Source: CADCWK01 sp965218235 | GTDB lineage: Bacteria > Chloroflexota > Chloroflexia > Thermomicrobiales > UBA6265 | DNA length: 64,000 nt | Assembly (NCBI GenBank): GCA_965218235.1 | Contig: OZ244596.1 | Location: forward strand, 1,798,001-1,862,000 | Direction of reading: 5' to 3' | Notes under the pieces: generated by a model | What the model saw: only the letters and a program-made list of their open reading frames with translations | Told to the model about the DNA's origin: nothing | Databases searched by the model: none | Position numbers and translations under genes: made by a program | Shown: positions 8,749 to 15,979 of the stretch, one piece after another | How the letters are laid out: the number at the start of each line of letters is the position of its first letter | How positions within the stretch are numbered: position 1 is the stretch's first letter

Positions 8749-8953
8749 TGAGTTTCCTCCTTCAATGGCGGCATGGACTGGCGGTCAACACCCGTTGGCC
8801 GCGAACGCGTTCGTGGTCATCATCCTTCTGCCCGCCGGGACCACCCCACCGTGGACGGCTCGTACGCCGAGTGCCCCGTCACCGTAGAGCCACTGGCTGT
8901 CCGCCAGCTCCGGTGACCGATTTTCGTGGGTTGCCCGAATCGACAGATGCCGC

Positions 8954-8982
8954 AGCCTAGCAACCGCTCCGGTCACTGTCAA
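8954..8982 (-). promoter_or_regulatory. Sigma70-type promoter of the second binding-protein gene
   Basis: Minus strand TTGACA (8977-8982), 17-base spacer, TAGGCT (8954-8959). It has the same -35, -10, spacing and flanking GGTTGC...GC as the promoter at 6893-6921. The leader to ATG 8748 is about 200 nt. Confidence 0.75.
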
Positions 8983-9157
8983 CGGAAAGTACATCCCGAG
9001 ATTGCGGCAAATGGCGGCGCGGGTCATGCGGTGCGCTACCTCGCGGACCGCGCGACGTGAGGTACAGAGATCATCTCCGACACGCGGACGTGCGTCCGAT
9101 CTCGGGCGCCGCGATTGGTCGGGACGCCTGTCCCGTGTATCAGGAGGACTGCCGTCA

Positions 9158-10117
9158 ATGCAACGCCTCGGAATCCGGCAACTGGGAGCCCTGCTCTCCG
9201 TCGTGCTCGTCTTCGGTCTGCTCGTCGCCGGCATCGGCGTCGCCCGGGCTCAGCAGGACGACCCGACCGTCGACGGTCCTGGCACCCCGCGCCCCGGTCA
9301 TATCCACACCGGCACCTGCGCGGGCGGTGGGTTGGGAGATGTCGTCTACGCCCTGAACAACGCCACGATCGACAACCTCGCCCAGGATTACAACTCCTCC
9401 GGCAACGTCGACTTCGCCGGCAGTCAGAACGAGAGCCCGGTCTACGTTTCGGAGACGACCGTCGATGGTGTTACCCTCGATGACCTTCTCGCCGATGACT
9501 ACGCCATCAACTTCCACCTGAGCGGCGACCAGATCGACACCTACATCGCCTGCGGTGAGATCGGTGGGTTCGCCCGCGACGGCGTCCTTTACGTCGGCCT
9601 CGTCCCGGTCGCGGAGTTCCCGAACTCCCAGTTCGCCGGGTCCGCGATCCTGATGGACAACGGTGACAACAGCGTCAGCGTCGTGGTCCAGCTCGTCGAG
9701 CTCCCGGCCGCCAGTGGCTCGACCGCTCCGGTCGGCGCCACCCCGGTCGTGACCGTTCCGAATGGCTCCGTTGCTCCGTCTGCTGCTGGGTCCGCTGCTG
9801 GGTCGGCGGCTCCGTCCGCCGCTGGGTCGGCGGCTGCCAGTGTGAGTTCATCGGCTGGTGCAAGCGCGAGTTCATCGCCGGTTGCCAGTGGAAGTTCTTC
9901 GGCCGCTGCGTCCGCTGACGAGTCGGCCGCCGCATCCGCTGACGAGTCGGCCGCTGCATCCGCTGCTGAGTCGGCCGCCGCATCCGCTGCTGAGTCGGCC
10001 GCCGCATCTGCTGACGAGTCGGCCGCCGCATCCGCTGCTGAGTCGGCCGCCGCATCCGCTGACGAGTCGGCCGCTCCGATCGAGTCCACTGAGCCGGAAG
10101 CGTCTGCTTCGGCGTAG
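9158..10117 (+). CDS. Secreted HGTC-motif (CHRD-like) protein with Ala/Ser repeat tail
   Basis: Predicted exported protein of 319 aa with a Sec-type signal peptide (QLGALLSVVLVFGLLVAGIGVARAQ). The folded part (residues about 32-190) has GTPRPGHIHTGTC, GDVVYALNNAT, YAINFHLSGDQIDTYIACGEIGG and a closing VQLVEL strand. This resembles CHRD-type beta domains, though more weakly than a textbook CHRD; the two cysteines may pair. Residues from about 250 are low-complexity, with seven SAAASADE/SAAASAAE octads encoded by a 24-bp tandem repeat. ATG 9158 follows AGGAGG (9142-9147). It is paralogous to the gene at 10877-11467, which lacks the tail. Function is unknown; the tail could be a flexible stalk. 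Confidence 0.8.
   Translation: MQRLGIRQLGALLSVVLVFGLLVAGIGVARAQQDDPTVDGPGTPRPGHIHTGTCAGGGLGDVVYALNNATIDNLAQDYNSSGNVDFAGSQNESPVYVSETTVDGVTLDDLLADDYAINFHLSGDQIDTYIACGEIGGFARDGVLYVGLVPVAEFPNSQFAGSAILMDNGDNSVSVVVQLVELPAASGSTAPVGATPVVTVPNGSVAPSAAGSAAGSAAPSAAGSAAASVSSSAGASASSSPVASGSSSAAASADESAAASADESAAASAAESAAASAAESAAASADESAAASAAESAAASADESAAPIESTEPEASASA
9905..10072 (+). repeat. Seven 24-bp tandem repeats inside the secreted protein gene
   Basis: Seven contiguous in-frame 24-bp units of the type GCCGCATCCGCTGACGAGTC+GGCC encode Ala-Ala-Ala-Ser-Ala-Asp/Ala-Glu-Ser. Units differ only at synonymous positions and in GAC versus GCT. Copy number is likely to vary between strains. Confidence 0.9.
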
Positions 10118-10132
10118 TCTGACCTCGATCTT

Positions 10133-10164
10133 CTCACCTCATGCTCCAGCTGGAGCAGGGTGAG
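10133..10164 (+). terminator. Hairpin after the repeat-tailed secreted protein gene
   Basis: CTCACCTCATGCTCC pairs with GGAGCAGGGTGAG, with a small bulge and an AGCT tip, 15 bp after the stop codon. No U-tract. Confidence 0.55.
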
Positions 10165-10876
10165 CGGGAACCACTGGCCGGTCCGGCGCCCTCTCGCGAT
10201 TCGCGGGTCGGTCGCCGGGTCGGCCAGCGGCGTTTCTGGGCCACTTCGCGCCGTGCGACACCTTTGGGAAAAGGTGGCTCGGCGACTCGCCGTGACCGGA
10301 CAGGCAGCCAGCCGCCTGGAGGACCAGGAGGAGTACCTGTATGAACGGGACCCGCCTCGATCCGGAATCCGGATGCATTCCCGACAATCGCTGATCGCCG
10401 TTGGTCCGGCGACATCGTTCCGGCCTGAAGGTCAGCGAAGTGCGCCGGCTGAGAAGTGCGCCGGCTGAATGTGATTCGTAGTGGAACCAGCCGACACACC
10501 CGGCTGTCGCGTGATCGTAGCCTCGCCGTGAGCCGGCACTGCTGAATCCAATGTCATTCTGCCGGTTCCTTCAGGGGCGGTCGTGAACGGGCCAGGAAAC
10601 CCGGTCGATCGGCGCGCGCCTTCTGGTGGCGTTTACTACAAAACCTTCGCTTCGGCGCACAGTACGAGACGATACGATCGCTTCGTCGATGAATAATGGG
10701 CAAAACGGGGTAAGTGTCGAAAATAGTTCAGCGATGGCGCGGGCTTTGCGAGCCTCACCTTCACGGTTCGATCAGTATGTGGAGCCATCTGCTCGCATCA
10801 CTGATCGGCCGGGTGTCCACGGCGGATGCAACGGATCAATGGGGTAGGTGCCTCGCACATCGAAGGAGTTGTTTCA
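10165..10876. other. Intergenic region, no supported gene
   Basis: About 710 bp between two paralogous secreted-protein genes. Open frames here lack protein-like composition and good ribosome sites. A small hairpin ACCTTTGGGAAAAGGT lies at about 10259-10274 and could belong to a structured leader, but it matches no riboswitch I know. The 10620-10740 part is more A+T-rich than its surroundings. AAGGAG at 10863-10868 serves the next gene. Confidence 0.5.
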
Positions 10877-11467
10877 ATGCAGCGTTTCGGACTCATACGG
10901 CTCGGTGCCATGCTGTCGCTCGTCCTCGTCTTCGGGATGATGGCCGTGGGCTTCGCCTCCGTCCGCGCCCAGGGTGATCCGACGGTCGACGGACCCGGTA
11001 CTCCGCGTCCGGGCCACATCCACGCCGGCTCCTGCGCCGAACTCGGCGATGTCAACTACGCGCTAAACAACGCTACGGTCGACGGTCTCGCCGCTGACTA
11101 TGCGCCGAGCAGTGACAGCGCGTTCGTTGGAAGCGACGCCGCCCTGACGGACTACGTGTCCGAGACGAGCCTAGACGTCTCGCTGGACGAGATCATGTCG
11201 GCTGAGCACGCGATCAACTTCCACCTGAGCGGTGAGGAGATCGGCACGTACATCGCTTGCGGCGACCTCGGTGGCTTCGTTCACGACGGCGTCCTCAGCG
11301 TCGGCCTCGCGCCAGCGACCGGTGACGCGGCGTATGACGGCTCGTCCAGCTTCGCCGGTACCGCGACGCTGACCGACAATGGCGACAACACCACCAGCGT
11401 CATGGTCAACCTGGTCGAACTCCCGACCGGCGGCGGCGCGACGCCGGCCGCGACTCCCACCTCCTAG
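10877..11467 (+). CDS. Secreted HGTC-motif (CHRD-like) protein, short paralogue
   Basis: A 196-aa exported protein. After a signal peptide (LGAMLSLVLVFGMMAVGFASVRAQ) it matches the neighbour at 9158-10117 block by block: DPTVDGPGTPRPGHIH-GC, GDVNYALNNATVDGLA, HAINFHLSGEEIGTYIACGDLGGF and LTDNGDNTTSVMVNLVEL. It ends in a short Thr/Ala/Pro tail instead of the long repeat. ATG 10877 follows AAGGAG by eight bases. The strong terminator at 11523 makes it a single-gene unit. Conservation of the HIH and Cys positions in both copies suggests a shared ligand-binding or structural role, possibly metal-related, but this is unproven. Confidence 0.82.
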   Translation: MQRFGLIRLGAMLSLVLVFGMMAVGFASVRAQGDPTVDGPGTPRPGHIHAGSCAELGDVNYALNNATVDGLAADYAPSSDSAFVGSDAALTDYVSETSLDVSLDEIMSAEHAINFHLSGEEIGTYIACGDLGGFVHDGVLSVGLAPATGDAAYDGSSSFAGTATLTDNGDNTTSVMVNLVELPTGGGATPAATPTS

Positions 11468-11522
11468 TTCGATGCGACCGTACGGGTCGTTTCGAACGGT
11501 CGTTTGAAGCCATCCCGTCGAG

Positions 11523-11567
11523 CGGCCCCGGATGTCTCGCCAACACGCGAGGCGACCGGGGCCGTTT
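11523..11567 (+). terminator. Rho-independent terminator
   Basis: CGGCCCCGG (11523-11531) pairs with CCGGGGCCG (11556-11564), with a further TCGCC/GGCGA stem inside, followed by TTTCGTCT. It lies 55 bp after the short secreted-protein gene. Confidence 0.8.
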
Positions 11568-11711
11568 CGTCTGATCGCTGCTCGCGCTGGGCGTATCGGT
11601 GAAACCGATGCTCGGTCGTTGGTGGAGCCACTGGTACCATGCATGGGACGAATCGTCCGCGGGATCGGCCGAGAGGCCACTGGCGACGATCGGGTCGCTC
11701 GGGGGGACACG

Positions 11712-11903
11712 ATGAACCTGTTGCGCACGGCCCCTGGCTCGGCCATCAGCTTCTTCTACTACCTTGTCAACCAGGTGACCGGCGCCGGTGATGTCCCGGT
11801 CCATGGTCATGGTCATGGTCCATCACCCATCGCTCCGCCGCCGGAATCAGACCGCGGGGTGGCGACCGACAAGGCGTCCGGCGAGACCACGCTGGCCCGG
11901 TGA
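11712..11903 (+). CDS. Possible small protein, 63 aa
   Basis: ATG 11712 follows GGGGGACAC. The N-terminal half (AISFFYYLVNQVTGAG) is hydrophobic enough for a short membrane segment. The middle is HGHGHGP, encoded by a GGTCAT triplicate, and the end is polar. I recognise no family. The flanking sequence (11568-11711 and 11904-12011) shows nothing else. Kept as tentative because a ribosome site and a membrane-like segment coincide. Confidence 0.25.
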   Translation: MNLLRTAPGSAISFFYYLVNQVTGAGDVPVHGHGHGPSPIAPPPESDRGVATDKASGETTLAR

Positions 11904-12011
11904 TCCTTGAACCGATCGATCCCGTCCGCGGGCCGCTCGTGTCGGGGTCATCGCAACGCTCGATCCCGTTGATCGGGCAGATGGACCAGCGGACCGGTTC
12001 GGCGTTTCCAA

Positions 12012-13304
12012 ATGTGCAAGGGCGGGGTTCCGGTGTGGCGTGATCTGACAGCTGGGCAGTGGGGCGAGGACCTGGACCAACTGGTCGAGGCTGTCCAGCG
12101 CGAGCACGTCGATCTCCATCACACGGTCAGCGCCAGTCGGTTCCGCTCCGCTAGCCGGTCGCTGCGCGAACGGTTGCCGTCGCTGGCCGGGCACACGGTG
12201 GTGGTCGAGCTGGCCCGGCTGCTGGCGATGATCGGCGATGGCCATACGGCACTGCGTCTCGCGGACGTAGCGGGGTTCGGCCGGTTTCCGGTCCGGCTCC
12301 GCCGCTTCAGCGACGGCGTCTTCGTCCGCGCCATCGGGCAGGAACATGCGGCGTTGGGCGGAAGCCGCGTCATCTCGATCGGCGATACGCCGATCGGCGA
12401 GGCCTGGGGCCTGGTCCGACCACTCGTCAGCCGGGACAATGAGATGGGTGTCTGGCAACAGGCGCCCGATCTGCTGGCCATCCCCGAGGTCCTTCAGGCG
12501 CTCGACGTGATCCCGTCGACTGACCAGGCCACCTGGACGGTCGAGCGTCCGAACCGCGAACGGCTGTCACTTGACCTCGTCGCGCTCCCCAGACACGATC
12601 CGGATCTGGTCGATGCCCGGCTCCGGCTCCGGATGGCCGATCCGCTCTGGCTGCGACGCCCGAACGAGAACTGGTTCGAACACCTGCCGGAGATTGGCAC
12701 CCTGTACATGGCCTACAACACCGTTCGGGATGATGCCCCTGAACCATTGGCGGCCCTCTTCGGACGTGCGTTCGACCTCATCGCGAACGATGGCATCGAC
12801 CGGTTCGTCCTCGACATCCGGCGCAATGGCGGCGGCAACATGACCCTGAACTGGCCCCTGGTCGATGGGCTGATCCGGAGCGAGAGGGTCAACCGATGGG
12901 GACACCTCTTCGTCATCATTGGCGGCGGGACGTTCTCGGCCGCCATGAACCTGGCCGTCGATCTGGAGCAGCGCACCCGGTCGTTGTTCGTCGGCGAACC
13001 GACCGGCGCGCGGCCCAACCAGTTCGGCGAGAACGCCGACATCGGCCTGTCTCACTCCGGGCTGCGGGCCACCGCCTCGGCGCTGTTCTGGCAGAACTCC
13101 CTTCCCAACGATGACCGCGAGTGGATCATGCCAGATCTCCCGGCCCGGCTATCGTCCGCCGATTATCTTGGACAGCGCGACCCCTCCTTCGAAGCGATTC
13201 TGGCGTACGAGGGTGGGCAGGTCGACCTCAACGCCAACCCGCTCGACCGACTCCTCGCGAAGCTCGCGAGGAGGCCTGAGCCGCAACGTGAACTGTTCGG
13301 CTGA
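12012..13304 (+). CDS. Peptidase S41-like (tail-specific protease fold) protein
   Basis: A 430-aa protein without an evident signal peptide. The C-terminal half has S41 landmarks: FVLDIRRNGGGNMTLN (the DxRxNxGG strand) and IGGGTFSAAMNLA, where Ser should be the nucleophile, followed by VGEPTGARPNQFGE. In classical CtpA enzymes a lysine about 25 residues after the serine completes the dyad; here the equivalent stretch has no lysine, as in the GEPTG-type S41-like branch. The N-terminal 190 residues include a helical part and a region with the shape of a degenerate PDZ domain (RVISIGDTPIGEAW). ATG 12012 or GTG 12033 (better placed after AAGGGCGGGG) may be the start. Proteolytic activity is plausible but unproven. 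Confidence 0.75.
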   Translation: MCKGGVPVWRDLTAGQWGEDLDQLVEAVQREHVDLHHTVSASRFRSASRSLRERLPSLAGHTVVVELARLLAMIGDGHTALRLADVAGFGRFPVRLRRFSDGVFVRAIGQEHAALGGSRVISIGDTPIGEAWGLVRPLVSRDNEMGVWQQAPDLLAIPEVLQALDVIPSTDQATWTVERPNRERLSLDLVALPRHDPDLVDARLRLRMADPLWLRRPNENWFEHLPEIGTLYMAYNTVRDDAPEPLAALFGRAFDLIANDGIDRFVLDIRRNGGGNMTLNWPLVDGLIRSERVNRWGHLFVIIGGGTFSAAMNLAVDLEQRTRSLFVGEPTGARPNQFGENADIGLSHSGLRATASALFWQNSLPNDDREWIMPDLPARLSSADYLGQRDPSFEAILAYEGGQVDLNANPLDRLLAKLARRPEPQRELFG

Positions 13305-13548
13305 TCCGGTTTTTCTTTCGGGCAATCGGTGGGTATCATTGTGACGAACTTCACGGACTTGCCCGACCCTGTCTGCTCGGGCGTCCGCCAGTCACCATGA
13401 CCTGGCAGTGGCCGAGAATCTCCGGCCGGTCGCTGGTCGGTTCTGGCCTGGCCTGTCCCGTCCCATCACCGCGCACCGGCTCGGCGGCCGCCCACCGCCG
13501 GAGCCAGCAAGGGCGGGGTGCATCGCAGCGATACGTTAGGGGATCACC

Positions 13549-14715
13549 TTGGTCGACAACCCGCTCTGGGTCGCCCTCATCGTCGGCGGCATCCTCATGC
13601 TCGTCACGCTGACGGGCATGGCGTACATGACCTGGTTCGAGCGCAAGGTCCTTGCCCGGTTTCAGGACCGGCTCGGCCCGACCCGGACCGGCCCCTTCGG
13701 GCTGATGCAGCCGCTCGCCGATGCCGTCAAGCTGCTCGCCAAGGAGGACCTGGTCCCGGCCGCCGCTGACCGCATCGTCTTCATGTTCGCGCCGCTGATC
13801 ATTTTCGTGACCGCCGTCGTCGGCGTCTCGGTGATCCCGTTCGGCGGGGCGATCAGCATCTTCGGCTTCGAGCTCAACCTGTTCGCCGCCGACGTCAACG
13901 TCGGGGCGCTGGTCATCCTCGCGCTCGGCTCGGTCGGCGTCTACGGGATCATCCTTGGCGCCTTCGCCTCCGCCAACCGCTTCTCACTGCTCGGCGGGCT
14001 CCGGGCGGCCGCGCAGGTCGTCTCTTACGAGCTCGTCCTCGGCCTGTCGCTGGTCGGCGTCTTCATGCTCTCCGGCAGCCTCAGCCTCCGCGACATCCTC
14101 GTCGCCCAGCAGGACGACCTCGTCTTCAGCCTGTTCGGCCTCTCGGTCGCCCTACCGAACTGGTACATCCTCTCGCAGCCGATCGCCTTCGTCGTCTACA
14201 TCATCGCCGCCGTCGCCGAGACCAACCGGGCGCCGTTCGACCTGCCGGAGGCCGAGTCCGAGCTCGTCGCCGGATTCCACACGGAGTACTCCGGGTTCCG
14301 CTTCGCGCTCTACTTCCTCGGCGAGTACATCAACATGATCGTCGTCTCCCTCTTCGCCAGCACGCTGTTCCTCGGCGGGACGGACGGCCCCGGCGCCGCC
14401 GACGTCTGGGGGCTCGGCGTCGTCTACCTGCTCGCCAAGACGGTGCTGTTCCTGTTCTTCTACGTCTGGCTCCGGGCGACGCTGCCGCGTTTCCGGTTCG
14501 ACCAGCTGATGGGGATTGCCTGGAAGGTCCTGCTGCCGATCGCCCTGCTCAACATCCTGTTCACCGCCTTCGTCCGGCTGATCGCCAACGGCGAGATCAC
14601 CGTCCCGTCCTGGGTCTGGATCGCCGCGGCCGTCGTCCTCGCCGCACTGCTCCTGCTCACCTCACTCACTGACCGGGCCAACCGGCCCCAACCGTCGGCG
14701 CAGGCCGGCGACTAG
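13549..14715 (+). CDS. nuoH: NADH-quinone oxidoreductase subunit H
   Basis: Membrane subunit (388 aa) that forms the quinone chamber of NDH-1 between the hydrophilic arm and the proton pumps. Diagnostic blocks are MTWFERKVLARFQDRLGP near residue 30 and ETNRAPFDLPEAESELVAG from residue 224, both quinone-site elements. Eight or nine helices are predicted. The start is TTG 13549 with AGGGGA six bases upstream, so initiation may be modest. It heads a plus-strand run nuoH-J-K-L-M-N. The usual next gene nuoI is absent, and the gene before it is an unrelated S41-like protein. The 244-bp upstream gap contains TATCAT near 13335, a possible -10. Confidence 0.97.
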   Translation: MVDNPLWVALIVGGILMLVTLTGMAYMTWFERKVLARFQDRLGPTRTGPFGLMQPLADAVKLLAKEDLVPAAADRIVFMFAPLIIFVTAVVGVSVIPFGGAISIFGFELNLFAADVNVGALVILALGSVGVYGIILGAFASANRFSLLGGLRAAAQVVSYELVLGLSLVGVFMLSGSLSLRDILVAQQDDLVFSLFGLSVALPNWYILSQPIAFVVYIIAAVAETNRAPFDLPEAESELVAGFHTEYSGFRFALYFLGEYINMIVVSLFASTLFLGGTDGPGAADVWGLGVVYLLAKTVLFLFFYVWLRATLPRFRFDQLMGIAWKVLLPIALLNILFTAFVRLIANGEITVPSWVWIAAAVVLAALLLLTSLTDRANRPQPSAQAGD

Positions 14716-14736
14716 CGCCGGGAGGGTATTTACGGC

Positions 14737-15498
14737 ATGGACTGGTCCACCGTCGCGTTCTATCTCATCGCCACCGTCTGCGTGCTGGCGGCCGCCGGCG
14801 TCGTGATCGCCACGAGCGCGGTCCACTCGGCGATTTTCCTGATCATCTGCTTCATCAACATCGCCGCGACGTTCGTCATGCTCGGGGCGGATTTCCTCGC
14901 GGTCGTCCAGGTGATCGTCTACACCGGCGCGATCCTCGTCCTCGTGCTGTTCGTGCTGATGCTCGTCGACGAGGAACAGTTGCCCGACTTCCACACCGGT
15001 CAGCCGATCCAGCGGATCTCCGGTCTGATCCTCGGGCTGATCCTGCTGCTGGAGATCGGCGCCGCGATCACCGCCCGCTCGATCCAGGGAGCGACGGGCG
15101 ACGCCACCCCGGCCAATGTCGCGGCCGTCGGCGGCAACACCCAGGCGCTGGGCCGGGTGCTGTACGACGACAACCTGCTGGCGTTCATTACCGTCTCGCT
15201 CGTCCTGACGGTCGCGGTGATCGGGGCGATCGTCCTGGCCCTGCCGGAGCGCCGCCGCGGGATCAACCTCCAGCGCGGCACCGGCACGATCTCGCTCGGA
15301 CATCCGGTCGGGACGGACGGGATCCCGCTGGCGCTGCCGGCCGTCCGGGGCGAGTCGCCGATCGCGGCGGCCAGTCCCGGTGAGCTCAAGCCGATCGGTG
15401 GCGAGCGCCAGATCGTCATGGTCCGGGACCCGGACGCCTACACCGAAGTCGGGAACGCCGCCGACGCGCCGGCCGATCGACCGCTGGTCCGGCGGTAG
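14737..15498 (+). CDS. nuoJ: NADH-quinone oxidoreductase subunit J
   Basis: Membrane subunit (253 aa) of NDH-1. The first 170 residues hold five helices with FLIICFINIAATFVMLGADFLAVVQVIVYTGAILVLVLFVLML, given here in parts: FLIICFINIAATF and VIVYTGAILVLVLF, the latter being the conserved pi-bulge helix. The protein is about 70 residues longer than E. coli NuoJ because of a polar, Arg/Gly/Pro-rich C-terminal tail. ATG 14737 follows GGGAGGGT. It lies 21 bp after nuoH and 12 bp before nuoK. Confidence 0.95.
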   Translation: MDWSTVAFYLIATVCVLAAAGVVIATSAVHSAIFLIICFINIAATFVMLGADFLAVVQVIVYTGAILVLVLFVLMLVDEEQLPDFHTGQPIQRISGLILGLILLLEIGAAITARSIQGATGDATPANVAAVGGNTQALGRVLYDDNLLAFITVSLVLTVAVIGAIVLALPERRRGINLQRGTGTISLGHPVGTDGIPLALPAVRGESPIAAASPGELKPIGGERQIVMVRDPDAYTEVGNAADAPADRPLVRR

Positions 15499-15510
15499 GG
15501 AGGGAAGACC

Positions 15511-15819
15511 ATGCTCGATGTCGGACTCAACCACTTCCTGTTCCTGAGCGCGATCCTCTTCATCATCGGGATGATGGGCGTGCTCGTCCGCCGGAACCTG
15601 ATCATCATCTTCATGTGCGTCGAGTTGATGACCAACGCGGTCAACCTGTCGCTGGTCGCGTTCGCCTGGAATCTGAACAGCATCGACGGGCAGGCCTTCG
15701 CGCTCTTCATCATCGCCGTCGCGGCGGCCGAGGCGGTCGTCGGCCTGGCGCTCATCATCGCCCTGAGTCGCCGGGCTCACACGATCAACGTCGACGAGGT
15801 CAGCACGCTGCGCAACTAG
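15511..15819 (+). CDS. nuoK: NADH-quinone oxidoreductase subunit K
   Basis: Small three-helix subunit (102 aa, normal length) next to the antiporter-like pumps. The two membrane glutamates required for proton transfer are present at Glu38 (MCVELMTNAVN) and Glu74 (AAAEAVVGLAL), corresponding to E. coli Glu36 and Glu72. GGGAGGG precedes ATG 15511. A 160-bp gap separates it from nuoL; TACACT within it (near 15917) could be a secondary -10, but no good -35 is visible. Confidence 0.96.
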   Translation: MLDVGLNHFLFLSAILFIIGMMGVLVRRNLIIIFMCVELMTNAVNLSLVAFAWNLNSIDGQAFALFIIAVAAAEAVVGLALIIALSRRAHTINVDEVSTLRN

Positions 15820-15979
15820 ACCCAGGGACCCAGGCCGGACGCCGAATGCGCCGGTCCTGATCGCGTCCGCTCCAGCCAGTCGCGTGAATTCCGTCACGAT
15901 CCCGACCCGTCTCGGCTACACTCCGTCCGTTTGCGCTGTGAGAGCGGTATCGCTGCCGACCGACAAGGAAAGCGACCTG

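Noticed and set aside
8750..8950. T-box riboswitch in the leader of the second binding protein (GGGGTGGTCCCGGCGGG resembles the T-box GGTGGNACCGCG)
   Set aside because: The key ACC is CCC here, no AGTA/stem I elements are evident, and the paralogous leader does not share it.
9905..10072. CRISPR-like regular repeats
   Set aside because: They are contiguous in-frame 24-bp codon repeats without spacers, inside a secreted-protein gene.
15820..15979. N-terminal extension of nuoL or a small gene in the nuoK-nuoL gap
   Set aside because: AAGGAA precedes ATG 15980 and the sequence upstream lacks membrane-protein character.
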